From Ichthyophis bannanicus (Eukaryota; Chordata; Amphibia; Gymnophiona; Ichthyophiidae), in the NCBI GenBank assembly GCA_033557465.1, contig CM066033.1, forward strand, positions 1,300,507,022-1,300,571,021: a stretch of 64,000 nucleotides of DNA. The letters run 5' to 3'. The notes under the pieces were generated by a model, which was not told where the DNA came from, did not search any database, and saw only the letters and a program-made list of their open reading frames with translations. How positions within the stretch are numbered: position 1 is the first letter of the stretch; each line of letters opens with the position of its first letter. The position numbers and the translations under genes were made by a program. Below, piece by piece: positions 40,105-51,379 of the stretch.

Positions 40105-41322
40105 ATTACTATTTGGTACCGAAGGCTCGGTTCCGATAATTCGGATCCGCAACTCTCGGTTCCTCCGATACCGTTAGAGTTGCCACCGGCTGGTCTTCTT
40201 CCACCGGTATCAGATACGGTACCGAGTTCGGTACCGACATCCACAGTACCATTGCTGTCGGTACCTTCCATGCTTCTCTCCTCAGGCTCGCTTCCCTCGA
40301 TGCCGAGTCTGGAGTCGATCCCTAGCATGGACGATCTGTTACTGACTGTTGCTGGTTCTGACCTGCAGTATCAGCGACCACCATCTAAGGATCCCATACT
40401 GCACCATTCAGGATCTTCTATTCCTATATACTGGAATAGACTCCTCGGTGCCAACGCTAGTTCTTCATCAGATCTAGCCTATCCAAGGGAAGTTCCCTCT
40501 GGGGATCCTCCTTTCCAGATTTTCCTCCTGGATATGGCAAAATCACTTGCCATTCCTATTCCTGGACAAGATCCTACACAAGGGAATACAGAATACCTCT
40601 CTGTTCCTAGCAAAGCAAAGGAGAACATAATGCTTCCTTTGCATCATTCTTTGCAGGATCTCCTTCTATGAATGTGGGAAGCTCCTTTAAGGGTACCCCC
40701 ACTTTCCAGAGCAACTGATCTCCTATATCAGGTGCCCCCCTCTCCAAGGTTTCAAAGGACTCAACTTCCTCATCATTCCATTGTAGTGGAATCAGCATTG
40801 AGGCGAGTGAAGAGTAATAAAAAGCACTCTTCTTGTCCGCCAGGTCGTGAGTCTAAGATACTAGATGCCTTTGGACGTCAAACCTTCCAGACATCCATGC
40901 TTTCAGCAAGAATTCTCTCATATATTTTTATATGGGTCTATCTCTTGAGGAGGTCACAAGGAAATTACATCTTTTGACTCCTTTTCTTCAAGAGCCCAAA
41001 CAAGCAGACTATTCCTTACTGGTTAGTCATGCTCATAATATCTCTAGGTTTCTTACTCGTGCTTCCCTAGATCCTTTGAGTCTGTTAGCAGGACTTCTGC
41101 TATAGCTAAAGGGGCACGACGTAGAGCCTGGCTCCAAGCTTCAGACTTGGACAAATGGGCACAAGAAAGACTGGGGAATACTCCTTGCACTGGAGAAAAT
41201 CTCTTCAACAAGGAGTCTTTACTCTAGGTTACTCAGTTATCCACTGACTTTCCTGTTTCCAGAGGCTGTTCTACGCCGCCTTCTTTCCCAGTAGGTAGGA
41301 AATGTCCTACCAAACTTTCTTC
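40105..41322 (+). pseudogene. DIRS-A gag-like region, second part
   Basis: This resumes DIRS-A after DIRS-B. The frame 40180-40671 is Ser/Pro-rich (SLPSMPSLESIPSMDDLLLT), like the part before the insertion. Further short frames run to 41300 without recognisable motifs. Several stops break the frame, and it is cut by the hAT-type element at 41323-41330. Confidence 0.6.
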
Positions 41323-41459
41323 CCCTAGGGCAGCGATGGCGAACCTATGGCACGCGTGCCAGCTGTGGCACGCGAAGGCCTTGCAGCTGGCACGCGGGAA
41401 GGTCCGCAAAAAAAGAAAAAGCTGGCTCTGACTGCTGCCGCGGACGCGGCAAGGGCAGA

Positions 41460-41734
41460 ATGCAGCGTCCCGCGGGGCCCCCTCCGCCCGCTAAGCCCCT
41501 CTGCAAGAGCTTTCAGATTCGCGAGGGAGAGCGTCTCCCTCGCGTCTCTGTTAAGCCCACAGGGGCTAATGGGAAATTTCCCATCAGCCCCTTTAGACGC
41601 GAGGGACTGATGGGAAATTTCCCATTAGCCCCTGCGGGCTTAACAGAGACGCGAGGGAGATGCTCTCCCTCGCGAATCTGAAAGCCCTTGCAGAGGGGCT
41701 TAGCGGGCGGAGGGGGCCCCGCGGGACATTGCAA
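41460..41734. repeat. 275-bp near-perfect palindrome
   Basis: The two strands translate to almost the same 73 residues from opposite ends (MQRPAGPPPPAKPLCKSFQI on +, MQCPAGPPPPAKPLCKGFQI on -), because the DNA is an inverted repeat with arms of about 130 bases and a centre near 41597. The stem would be GC-rich (CGCGAGGGAGA, CCGCGGGGCCCCCTCCGCCC blocks). The frames are a by-product, not genes. Confidence 0.9.
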
Positions 41735-41784
41735 TCTGCCGCGGCAGCAGCCAGAGCCTGCTTTTTTTTAAAAAAAATTTGCCA

Positions 41785-42870
41785 GGGGGGGTTAGGACTG
41801 CTAATGGGCAGGGGGGGGGGGTTAGGACTGCTAATGGGCAGGGAGGGGGGGGGTTAGGACTGCTAATGGGCAGGGAGGAGGAGGGGGGTTAGGACTGCTA
41901 ATGGGCAGGGAGGAGGAGGGGGGTTAGGACTGCTAATGGGCAGGGAGGAGGAGGGGGGGTTAGGACTGCTAATGGGCAGGGAGGGGGGGGGTTAGGACTG
42001 CTAATGGGCAGGGAGGGGGGGGTTAGGACTGCTAATGGGCAGGGAGGGGGGGGGTTAGGACTGCTAATGGGCAGGGCAGGGAGGGAGGGAGGGGGGGGTT
42101 AGGACTGCTAATGGGCAGGGAGGGAGGGGGGGTTAGGACTGCTAATGGGCAGGGAGGGAGGGGAGGGAGGGAGGGAGGGAGGGGGTGGGGTTAGGACTGC
42201 TAATGGGCAGGGAGGGAGGGAGGGAGGGAGGGGGGTTAGGACTGCTAATGGGCAGGGAGGGAGGGAGGGAGGGGGGGTTAGGACTGCTAATGGGCAGGGA
42301 GGGAGGGAGGGAGGGGGGGTTAGGACTGCTAATGGGCAGGGAGGGAGGGAGGGAGGGGGGTTAGGACTGCTAATGGGCAGGGAGGGAGGGAGGGAGGGGG
42401 GGGTTAGGACTGCTAATGGGCAGGGAGGGAGGGAGGGAGGGGGGGGGGTTAGGACTGCTAATGGGCAGGGAGGGAGGGAGGGAGGGGGGGGTTAGGACTG
42501 CTAATGGGCAGGGAGGGAGGGAGGGGGGGGTTAGGACTGATAATGGGCAGGGAGGGGGGGAGGGAGGGGGGGTTAGGACTGCTAATGGGCAGGGAGGGAG
42601 GGGGGGTTAGGACTGCTAATGGGGTGGCAGGGATTGAGGGAGGGATGGGGGTTAGGACTGCTAATGGGTAGGGAGGGAGGGGGGTTAGGACTGCTAATGG
42701 GCAGGGAGGGAGGGAGGGAGGGGGGTTAGGACTGCTAATGGGCAGGGGGGGGGCGGGCAGGGGGGGTAGGACTGCTAATGGGCTGGGGGGGTTAGGACTG
42801 CTAATGGGCGGGCGGGCGGGGGGGGGGGTAGGACTGCTAATGGGCTGGGGGGGTAGGACTGCTAATGGGC
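41785..42870 (+). repeat. G-rich minisatellite, about 29 units
   Basis: The core unit is GGTTAGGACTGCTAATGGGC followed by a variable (GGGA)n/(G)n spacer. Units range from about 25 to 56 bases because the spacer grows and shrinks. I count about 29 by eye. Later units to about 43060 are diverged (GGACTGGAAATGGGCTGATG). Runs of four or more G's between cores would allow G-quadruplexes on the + strand. The Arg/Glu/Gly-repeat open frames here are artefacts. Confidence 0.93.
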
Positions 42871-43883
42871 TGTGGGCTGATGGGGGCTGTCTGGAAGTGG
42901 GGTGATGGGGGTTAGGACTGGTAATGGGTTATAGGGGGGGCTTAAACTGAAAATGGGGTGATGGGGGTATAGGACTGGAAGTGGGTTGATGGGGGGGGGC
43001 TAGGACTGGAATTGGGCTGATGGGGGGCTAGGACTGGAAATGGGCTGATGCAGGGACTAGAAGGGAATGGATGCTGGGTGAGGCTGGAACTAGAAGGGAG
43101 CTGATGTTGGGGGAGGATTAGAATGGGATGGGGCTGGGAGAGTAAAATGGAGAGGGGAAAAATATTTTGTGTGGGAGGGATAAAAAATCTACAATTGGCC
43201 AGGTATTGGGAGAGTAAGTGGGGATTGAGGATGGAGGGGTAAAATTTGAGTGGATGAAATAGGAATGAGGAAAGAGCAAAAGGAGAAAGATTAGTATGTT
43301 AAAGCGGATGTAGAGAGAGAGAATGGAAAAAAAAACTAGAAGAGAGAAGAAAGGACAAATGGACAGCAGATGATGGAGAGTTAGCAGAAAACATGAAGAA
43401 ACCAGAAGAAAGTGGCTGGAGCAATTGCAACTGTGTAACTGAGCTGAGGTATTCTGTTTATGTAATTCCTTTTTGACATTGCCACTTGTTCTCTTTCCCC
43501 AGTAGGTCATGTATTGTTGTTCTCTGAAATGTATTGGTTTAATATTTGCAGTGTTGCCTTTTGATAGGTATGGTGTGGTGCTTTGTGAGTCCTGGTAGTG
43601 CTGTTAGGATACGGCGGGTTTGCTATTGGTTCTAAATGGGCAGTGTTTGTAGTAGTTCCTAATGTGCCTGGCGGTTGGCACTGGATTATAGTAATGTAGA
43701 AATCTTTTAGTCTGTCTTTATCCATACACTCATTAAGAGACATGTTTACTAAAAGTTAGTGTATGTTAGCATTATGCAAATATTTATGCAAATTGACGTG
43801 CTGGCACTTTGAGGAAATTCTTTGGTTTTGTGCGGCAGTTTGGGCACTCGGGCTCAAAAAGGTTAGCCATCACTGCCCTAGGG

Positions 43884-45430
43884 GGAGAAGGTTTTGTCCA
43901 TCATCTGCCCATCATACAGATGTTCCCAAACAGGGGAAACATCGTCCTGGTCTGAAGAATCTACAAACTCAACAGGGTCAACAAACCTAGATCATTGTCC
44001 CTCTTGGTTGGTGGTTAGGGTGGCTGTCTGCTTCTTTCATTTGCAGTATCTGCACTAACATTATCCTAACCTACCTAGATATCTCTTCATGAGACATCTT
44101 TTCTCTAAGAGTCTTTCTGATGATCATGCCCATACTTAACAGTTTTTCCTCTTCCTCTTGGAGGAAAGAGAGGTAACAACTATCAATAGACAGTTGTTTC
44201 CTTGTACTGGCATGTATCATCTCACCTGTCAGAGACTTCCTCTATAGTTGGTCTCTTGCAACTCTGTCTTACCTCCCTCTTACTACAACATTTGGTTTGT
44301 AAGAGTGACTTTTACACGGGTAAGCCCCTATGGTCCTCTACCTGTTCTACCGGGGGATTCTCCCTTCTGGAGTTGTCTCCCCCTTATTACCTTAGGGCAG
44401 CTCCTCAGACAATAGGAAGTCCTATCATGTCCGTTGTTTCTTTTTCCCAATCTAAAAAAAGAGGGGGGAAAAGAAATTCTCCATGCTGCCCTGATAGTTG
44501 CTGCAGATGCAGAAATTCCTAGTGGTTAAGCCACTGGTTTTGTTCACTACACAACCAGGGCTTCCCCTCCACTAGCAATTCCCCTAGCCTCAGTGCTAAG
44601 TCCCAAACAGGTTATCAACCTTGTTTGGGAAACCATATTATCACAGTTTGGTTGGTTAACTTCTATTCTTCGCACCCTTGTCCTTGGCAGAATAGTTGGT
44701 TACCTGCTGGCTTTCCACATTCCTCACCAAGGATCGTCCACAGCCAGTTTTTTCTTCTAACCAACCTGCAGCATGCTCTCTGCAACTCTACAGAGTAGCT
44801 TTGCACTATGGGCCCTTGCTAGAGAGCATTAGTATCTTGCCTAGTAGATAACCCCAGATGGTTAAAAGGGGTTCCCCCAGTCATGTTTCATGCCTGGCAG
44901 GTATTCTCTACCCTTTCCATCTTAGCATAAATCTCTTTTGAGGCATAAGCCTCAGGCCTTTCATTACGTGAAAGCCTAAAGAAGAGCCAATTCCCTGGCT
45001 TGGCCCATATCTCCTTGGATCTCCCGTCAGAGATAAATTCTTCACTGGCAGCTAGAGGACACCTAATACCCATCTTGCCCTCATAGGCGGATCACTAGGG
45101 TATCTTCCTCCAGAGGCCTCCTCTATCCAATCTCCATACTACAATTCTGGAGATATCTGGACTTCCTGTCTGCAGACTGCCGTTATCCTCTGCCATTTTC
45201 ACGTAGGCCATCCTGGATACTCAAGAGCTCAAATTCTGCAATGAATTAAGCCGCCTTCTTGTCAGGGACACCTTTCCTCTGACTATGCCAGTCATAACCA
45301 GGAGAAGAGGATTTTTTTCTATTTATCTATTCAAGCAGATATCAACCTTCTTGCTGTTAGATAAATCTTTCTCTCTTCCTATAAGGGGGGATGGGGTTCT
45401 CTGGACATCTCTCCATCCATATACCTGGAG
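43884..45430 (+). other. DIRS-A interior, no recognisable domain
   Basis: The sequence resumes DIRS-A after the hAT-type element. Translations show no RT, RNase H or recombinase motif. Short frames at 44202-44522 and 44888-45073 have no known domain. Confidence 0.45.
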
Positions 45431-45585
45431 ACATGTCTCTATATGCCTGCCTATTCATCTAGGTATATATATAGATATATATATATACTTATTTATATCT
45501 ATCTGTGTGTCTTCTGCCCATACATATCTCTTTATAGATATATGCATATATACCCTATATGTGTATATATTTAAATATATATTAA
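45430..45585. repeat. A/T microsatellite (TATATAGATA type)
   Basis: TATATATAGATATATATATA-type repeats with interruptions. The same sequence type (TAGATATTTATAGATATAAT) continues at about 51020-51060 after the L1, so the L1 landed in this microsatellite. Confidence 0.8.
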
Positions 45586-45719
45586 TAGGGGGGCGGAGCC
45601 CGATGTCCAGCGGGATGATCGCATAACGCTGAGGCTCCCGAGAGGCCTACTCAGAATCCTGAATTAACACCGGACATACTTGAATTTCTGCTCTGATCTT
45701 GCCGGGGCACATTGGTGAG

Positions 45720-46569
45720 ATGGCGGGGACCAAACCTACGCGCCTGGAATTTGGATCTCCAGCGGCTTCTCACGGCAAACGCTCCAAAACTGAACCCCCG
45801 TCCCCGCAGAAGGGGCTGGCTTTACGCGAGGGCCCCGAAATGCAGCAGGAAATCCTCGCAGAGATCAGAGGGGTTAAGGACCTCGTGCAGTCAAACGGTG
45901 AAGCACTCCGAGCGTTGCGGGAAGATCTTGGCGTACTGCAAGGCAGGCTAGAGGGGCTCTCTTCGCGTCAGGACAAAATGGAGAGCATATTAGACTCCCA
46001 TGCGGTCCGGCTGTCCAAACTCGACAAAGTTGAACGTCAGGTGCGGGCCTTGCAGAAAGAAGTGGAAGATGGCAATAATAGAGCGCGCCGCAACAACCTT
46101 CGACTCGTGGGCATACCGGAGGGAGCGGAATCGGGAGACATGAAGGAGTTTTTATATATAAATCCTCCCTTCCCTGCTCCAAATCACCTTTACCAAAGAA
46201 TTGGAGATCGATCGCGCTCATCGTGTACCCACAAACATAACGCTCAACAGGAAGACCCCGCGGCCTATCATCTTTCGACTATTGAGATATCAACATGTGG
46301 AGCAAATTCTCAGTGCCTCTCGGGCAAAGGGCCATATGGAGTTTGAGAGCCACAAGATCTCCTTCTATCCTGACTTGGCTAAACCCACGGTCGACCGCCG
46401 AAAGCGCTTTCTGGAATTCCGGCCGAGGCTTCAACAACTACAAGCACGCTATGGCCTGATGTACCCGGCCAAGCTCCGAGTCACGCTTCACAATCAGACA
46501 AGAACATTTGAGGACCCTGATCTACTAGCGGAGGTTTTGGATTCTAAAGAAGCCGACTTGATGCGCTGA
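45720..46569 (+). pseudogene. L1 ORF1 (coiled-coil, RRM, C-terminal domain), one frameshift
   Basis: The ATG at 45720 (MAGTKPTRLEF) follows the 5' UTR. Residues about 45-130 form a heptad-rich coiled coil (EILAEIRGVKDLVQSNGEAL; LDKVERQVRALQKEVED). Then comes the RRM start RRNNLRLVGIPEGAE. Near 46150-46200 (a TATATATAAA stretch) the frame shifts. The new frame, 46201-46569, carries the C-terminal domain: IDRAHRVP, PRPIIFRLLRYQHVEQIL, KISFYPDLAKPTVDRRKRF, then LQARYGLMYPAKLRVTLHN. ORF1p is the trimeric RNA chaperone of L1 particles. The break separates RRM and C-terminal domain, so it is non-functional. Confidence 0.85.
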
Positions 46570-46987
46570 CTTCCAGAATATTCCTGCCAGTATTCTTATA
46601 TTCGCTGTACCTGCCATATTGGATTTGCCGCGGCTCAGCAAAGAGTCTGTCGAGGGCGGTTTGTTGCCTTATTTTTTGATGATATCTGTGACCCGACTCC
46701 ATCTACCCATCGTAGCCTCGATGAGTATCAGAGACAGTGTTAATTATGGACTCTGGTGTTTCTTTCTTTTTATTATGTCTCTATCTTCCTCTCTAGGGCC
46801 TCCTCCCGCAGACATATGGTCGCCATATTCATTGGGGGTTTTGCTTCTTCTCTAAGTTATTTTGGTACATACTTTTCAATATGGGGTGTATTAGCCAGCA
46901 TACTCGGTGATTATGTCATTGTTGTACAGATTCTGATTATGTTATATGTTTTCAAGCGCCCTTACCTAAATTGTCTATTGCCGATTG

Positions 46988-49900
46988 ATGGCACCATGTA
47001 AGATTTTCTCATTGAACGTAAAAGGAATCAATAATCCGATAAAACGGAAGAAAATCCTAAGCTATCTAAGCCATGAAGCTGCGGACCTGATTTTCCTCCA
47101 AGAAACGCATTTAAATTCGAAGGAAACTCTTAAACTCAATATTAAACCTTACATGGTTGCCGCCTATTCCCCAGCCGTTTCTAAGAAATGTGGGGTTGCC
47201 ATACTGGTTAGGAAATCTCTGCATGCTACTATTATTGCGACTAGCTCAGATACAGCAGGCAGATGGTCCAGAGTTCACCTCAAGATAGGTAACCTTGAAG
47301 TTACATGTATATGCCTTTATGCTCCTAATGTGGATGACCCTGCCTTTTTTGCTACCATTGCTCAGGTTGCGCAGGCCTCTGCTAATACTTCATTGATAAT
47401 AGGGGGGGATTTCAATTTAGTTCTTGATCCCCTGATTGACAAACAGCTGCCTAGGACAAGTGGTCCCCCCAAGAGTCACACCACGCTCACCTCTGTGATC
47501 AAAGATCTTGCTTTAGTCGATCTATGGAGGTTACTACACCCCAATGAGCTTGACTTTACCTTCTTCTCTTCCCCTCACAAATCCCAGTCTCGCATAGATT
47601 TCTTTCTAATATCAAAACTGTTAGTTCCTCAGGTGGACACTGCAAAGATTCACTCCCAACATATTTCAGATCATGCTGCTATTTCTTTTCAATTACACAC
47701 TACTGCACCCCAGGGGAATTCGGGGCCTGGTTCTTTGATAGAGCCCTATTAACTCAGCCAGAGTTCCAGTTAGAAATTCGAGCAGCCATACAGGATTACT
47801 TCCATTTTAATTTACCCCAGGACACTGCAAATTGGGCTTGGTGGGAGGGTTTCAAAGCGGCCATTCGTGCAACGATCACTAGTTATCAAATTCGCCTGCG
47901 GAAACAACGCAAACAGCAGCTACTCATACTAGACCAACAAATCAAAGCAGGCGAACGAGTTCTAACTTCACGTACTGATCCATGCGTCTTAGTTCGCTTA
48001 CAGCGTCTCCGTTTTCAATATAATGCAATCCTCTCAACTGCAGCTTCTAAGAGTATTGAGCTCTAACGAGGGACATACTACCGTGAAAGCAACCGAGCCG
48101 GTCGACTTTTAGCCAACGCCTTGAAAGGTCAAAAAGAAGCCAAACGCGTAGCGGCCCTTCGAGCCCCACAGGAAGGGGACATACTGACCACAGACTCTGA
48201 TATTGTAGAACTCTTTCGGGATTTCTATACTCGTCTATATCAATCTGAATGTGAGTTCTCATCAGAGACCTTCGAGCGATTGTTTTCTGGTATTCAGCGG
48301 CCGACCCTTTCTGAAGTTGATAGGGATGCGCTGGATGAACCCTTCTCTATTTCAGAGATCCAATCTGCCCTAAAACGAACAGCCTCGGGTCGAGCCGCAG
48401 GGCCTGATGGTCTCCCGACCGAATTCTACAGAACGTTCAGTGCAGATTTAGTTCCCTACTTAAAACTCTATTTTTCTGCCCTTGCGGTAGATACATCCTC
48501 TTTGGGATCCTTTTCTGCAGCTAATGTGGTAGTATTTGAGAAAGAAGGCAGAGACCCGCTGCTAACCGCCAACTACCGTCCAATCTTCCTACTTAATGCC
48601 GATTATAAGATCTTCGCAACGATCTTGGCCACCCGGCTATCTGACAGGATGGCCACCTTAATCCATCCCGACCAATGCGGTTTTATACCCGGCCGATCCA
48701 CCGCTGACAATGCTCGGACCTTGTGCCATGTTCTATCCAGTGCTGCCAATTTAGACCACCCATGGGTGGGTCTTTCCCTAGATGCTGAAAAAGCCTTTGA
48801 TCGCCTAGAATGGCCCTTCTTATTTGCAGTTCTCCGATGGTATGGTTTTGGGGAGGGCTTCCTCCGATACCTCCAAGTCATGTATACTCAACCCGTTGCC
48901 AGTATTTGTGTGAATGCCATTAAGTCTCAGCCTTTTAATCTCCAAAGAGGCACGCGTCAAGGTTGCCCCCTATCACCAATGCTCTTTGATCTAGCTCTTG
49001 AACCCCTCGCCCTCCTTATTAGACAGTCCGCACGTATTCGAGGTGTCCCCTTTAGTCACAGAGAGATTAAACTCTCTGCATATGCAGACGACCTTATGCT
49101 CTTCGTATCCCTTGATTCGGTTCCAGCTGTCTTGGATCTGATTGATGGATACTCGCAATTATCGGGCTATAAAATTAACTGGACCAAATCTGTCGCATTC
49201 CCACTGAACCGCTGGGTGCATGAGGCTGACATGCAGGCCTTTCCTTTCCTTTGGCAATCCCGCATGGTGAAATATCTTGGGGCCCATTACTGTTCTCCTT
49301 TAGAAGATACTATTAGTTTTAATGCCAAAGAGGTAGTCTCCAAAGTCCGTGAGCTCACACATCGTTGGTCTCCCTTATCCCTTACATGGTGGGGCCGTCT
49401 AGAAACTGTGAAAATGATGATAGTCCCCAAAGTGAACTATATTTTAGAAATGCTGCCCTGTTTACTCCCGCTACACACCTACAAAGATATTGAGGGCCTT
49501 CTCGTCCGCTATCTCTGGCAGCGTAAACCACCAAGGATAGCTAAACAAAAACTACAGTCTGCGAAGGAACTAGGGGGTACCCGATTTCCGGATTTTCTCA
49601 GATATCATCAAGCCTTCCTACTTAAACAAGGTGCCCGCTGGCTAGATGCCTCAACAGACAGCAGACCAGTTTGGCTTGACATAGAAGAGGAGCTTAGTAG
49701 CCCAATTCCGTTGATCCATCTCCCCGGTATGTCCCATCAAGTAGACACCCGTCATCCCCCAATGATTGTCGATACTCTTGCGGCCTTTAACACTCTCATT
49801 CTATCTCTGGGCCCTAACGTATGTCCTCAGGACGGACTCCCGCTGTGGAATAACCCCAGAATTCAAGTCCTAAATAGAACGATAGCATGGAAACCCTGGT

Positions 49901-50777
49901 ACTCTAGGGGGATCTGGACACCCCAACAGCTCTTTTCTGCAGCTCGATGGAAAACCTTTTCTGATTTACAAAAGGAATTTGCGTTACCAGCGAAACATTA
50001 CTTTCAATTGATGCAGCTTCAACACTGCCTCAAAAGTGCTCAAATCATGCCGCCCTCTGCCCTACTGAGGATGGGCTATCAGAACTAATTCACTCTATTA
50101 GTAGTACACATGGGGTAGCCTCTAACTTCTATAAACTATTATGTCAGGGTACAGATACTGCTACTTGTAGAGCCCAACAAGCCTGGGAGCGCGAATTGCA
50201 AACCACTTTAACCCCTGTGCAATGGAGCGTTTTCTGGAGCAAAGTAGTGCAGGTCTCCCGATCTGCCTCAGTTACCCAAACTCTCTTCTTTTTTGCACAT
50301 AGATGCTTTTATACTCCAGAAAAAGTAGCCAAATGGAACACAACTGCTAGGGACCAGTGTTGGTCTTGCCATACTGCTGTGGGAACCCTCGCTCATGTTA
50401 TTTATGAATGTCCTCAACTACAGGTTTACTGGGGGCGGGTCTGGGGTCGTATTCAATTTATCTTACACCTTCACGAGCCTCTTTCTTGGAAGATTGTGGG
50501 ACTCCGCTCAGTGGCGGAGGTCCCCTCTCTTCCTAAGAAGGGTCGCTTTCTCCTTGATTTCATGCTGGGTATAGCCATATGTTTAATCACGAGGAATTGG
50601 AAGGATAGCTCTCGACTTACTGTCAATGAATGGTGGAACCTCGTCTGCTTATATAGTAAATATGAGCAGATATCTCGGAGAGCTATTCCCCATACCCAAA
50701 CTCACTCTCGCTTGTCTAAATGGCAGATGCTCAATGATTATGTACAATCTGCTCATTGCTCCGACATGTCTGTTTAA
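46988..50777 (+). pseudogene. L1 ORF2 (endonuclease, RT, zinc-knuckle), frameshifted
   Basis: Endonuclease 46988-47752: SLNVKGINNPIKRKKIL, DLIFLQETHLN, IIGGDFNLVLD, SRIDFFLISK, SDHAAISF, so all catalytic positions are kept. A stop at 47750 and a damaged linker follow. RT 48121-50088: GRAAGPDGLPTEFY, NYRPIFLLNADYKIFATI, QCGFIPGRSTADNARTL, LDAEKAFDRLEWPFL, RGTRQGCPLSPMLFDLALEP and the catalytic YADD at 49081-49092. After another break, 50196-50777 holds the C-terminal region with CWSC...TLAHVIYECP, a zinc-knuckle-like motif. ORF2 would nick DNA and reverse transcribe its own RNA. At least two frame changes disable it. Confidence 0.88.
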
Positions 50778-51075
50778 TGTACACTCATCATGTTTCAGAT
50801 CACCGTTAGGTTTTGTAACACAGTAATGTCAGTACACGCCCGCTTCGGGTATGATTAGTTTCCTAGAGAAGAAGCAGGGGGGAGGGGGGTGGCAGGGGTT
50901 TACTTTGATGTATGTATAACATTCTATGTATGTATCTGTCTTTTAGCTGTATGTCTTCCTTTCCTTTGTTGTTATAAAGCGAAAATAAAGCATTAAAAAA
51001 AATAAATAAAATAAAATAAATAGATATTTATAGATATAATGAGATATATTTTTAGATAGATCTGTATCCATCTAC

Positions 51076-51368
51076 TTATTTATTTATTTATTTACATTCT
51101 CTTATATACCGCGCTATTCTGCATCAGTGCGGTTTACATTGAACAAACTGAAATTACATTGAACAGGGCATTATAACTTGGAGATAACTATTTTACAGGG
51201 AACATGGGCTATGGAGGGTTAAGTGGCTTGCCCAAGACCACAAGGAGCACCTGTGGGACTAGAAACCCCAGTCCTTCCGGCCCAAGGTTGCTGTCCTCTA
51301 GTGGGATTTGAACCACCGACTTTCCGGCCTGAAGTACCTTGCCCCAACCACTAGGCCACTCCTCCACT
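51076..51368 (-). mobile_element. tRNA-derived SINE with L2-type tail, minus strand
   Basis: Reverse complement of the family at 15797-16087: B box (antisense GGGATTTGAACC at 51303-51314), A box (antisense ACCACTAGGCCA at 51347-51358), core, L2-type hairpin (GCGCTATTCTGCATCAGTGC on +) and (TTTA)n tail at 51077-51097. The promoter boxes are well kept. It is inserted in DIRS-A just after the L1. Confidence 0.87.
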
Positions 51369-51379
51369 CCTATCTAGCT

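Larger units (their letters stand above)
41331..43875. mobile_element. hAT-type non-autonomous transposon, 2.5 kb, TSD CCCTAGGG
   Basis: Left end CAGCGATGGCGAACCTATGG, right end inverse CAGTGATGGCTAACCTTTTT. An identical 8-bp duplication, CCCTAGGG, sits at 41323-41330 and 43876-43883. CAGNG termini and 8-bp duplications are hAT hallmarks. The interior has no transposase. It holds a 275-bp palindrome (41460-41734), a poly-A/T block, a long G-rich minisatellite (41785-42870) and a purine-rich tail (43080-43420). It lies inside DIRS-A. Confidence 0.9.
45585..51020 (+). mobile_element. Tx1-type L1 LINE, near full length
   Basis: 5' UTR from about 45585 (GGGGGGCGGAGCCCGATG), ORF1 45720-46569, spacer 46570-46987, ORF2 46988-50777 in three pieces, and a 3' UTR ending in AATAAAGCATT and an A-rich tail (50985-51020). 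The architecture and ORF2 wording fit the L1/Tx1 clade. Frameshifts and stops in both ORFs make it inactive, but it is much less decayed than the CR1 copies. It lies inside DIRS-A. Confidence 0.87.

Noticed and set aside
41347..41857. Mirror-image 73-residue frames on both strands
   Set aside because: They are a by-product of a 275-bp palindrome inside a hAT-type element.
42145..42610. Open frames encoding Arg-Glu-Gly-Gly repeats
   Set aside because: They come from the (GGGA)n minisatellite and have no start context or homology.
41785..42870. CRISPR-like array or interstitial telomere
   Set aside because: There are no fixed-length unique spacers, and the TTAGG core is separated by long non-telomeric sequence, so it is a minisatellite.
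45285..45626. Tyr/Ile-rich frame
   Set aside because: A translation of the A/T microsatellite.
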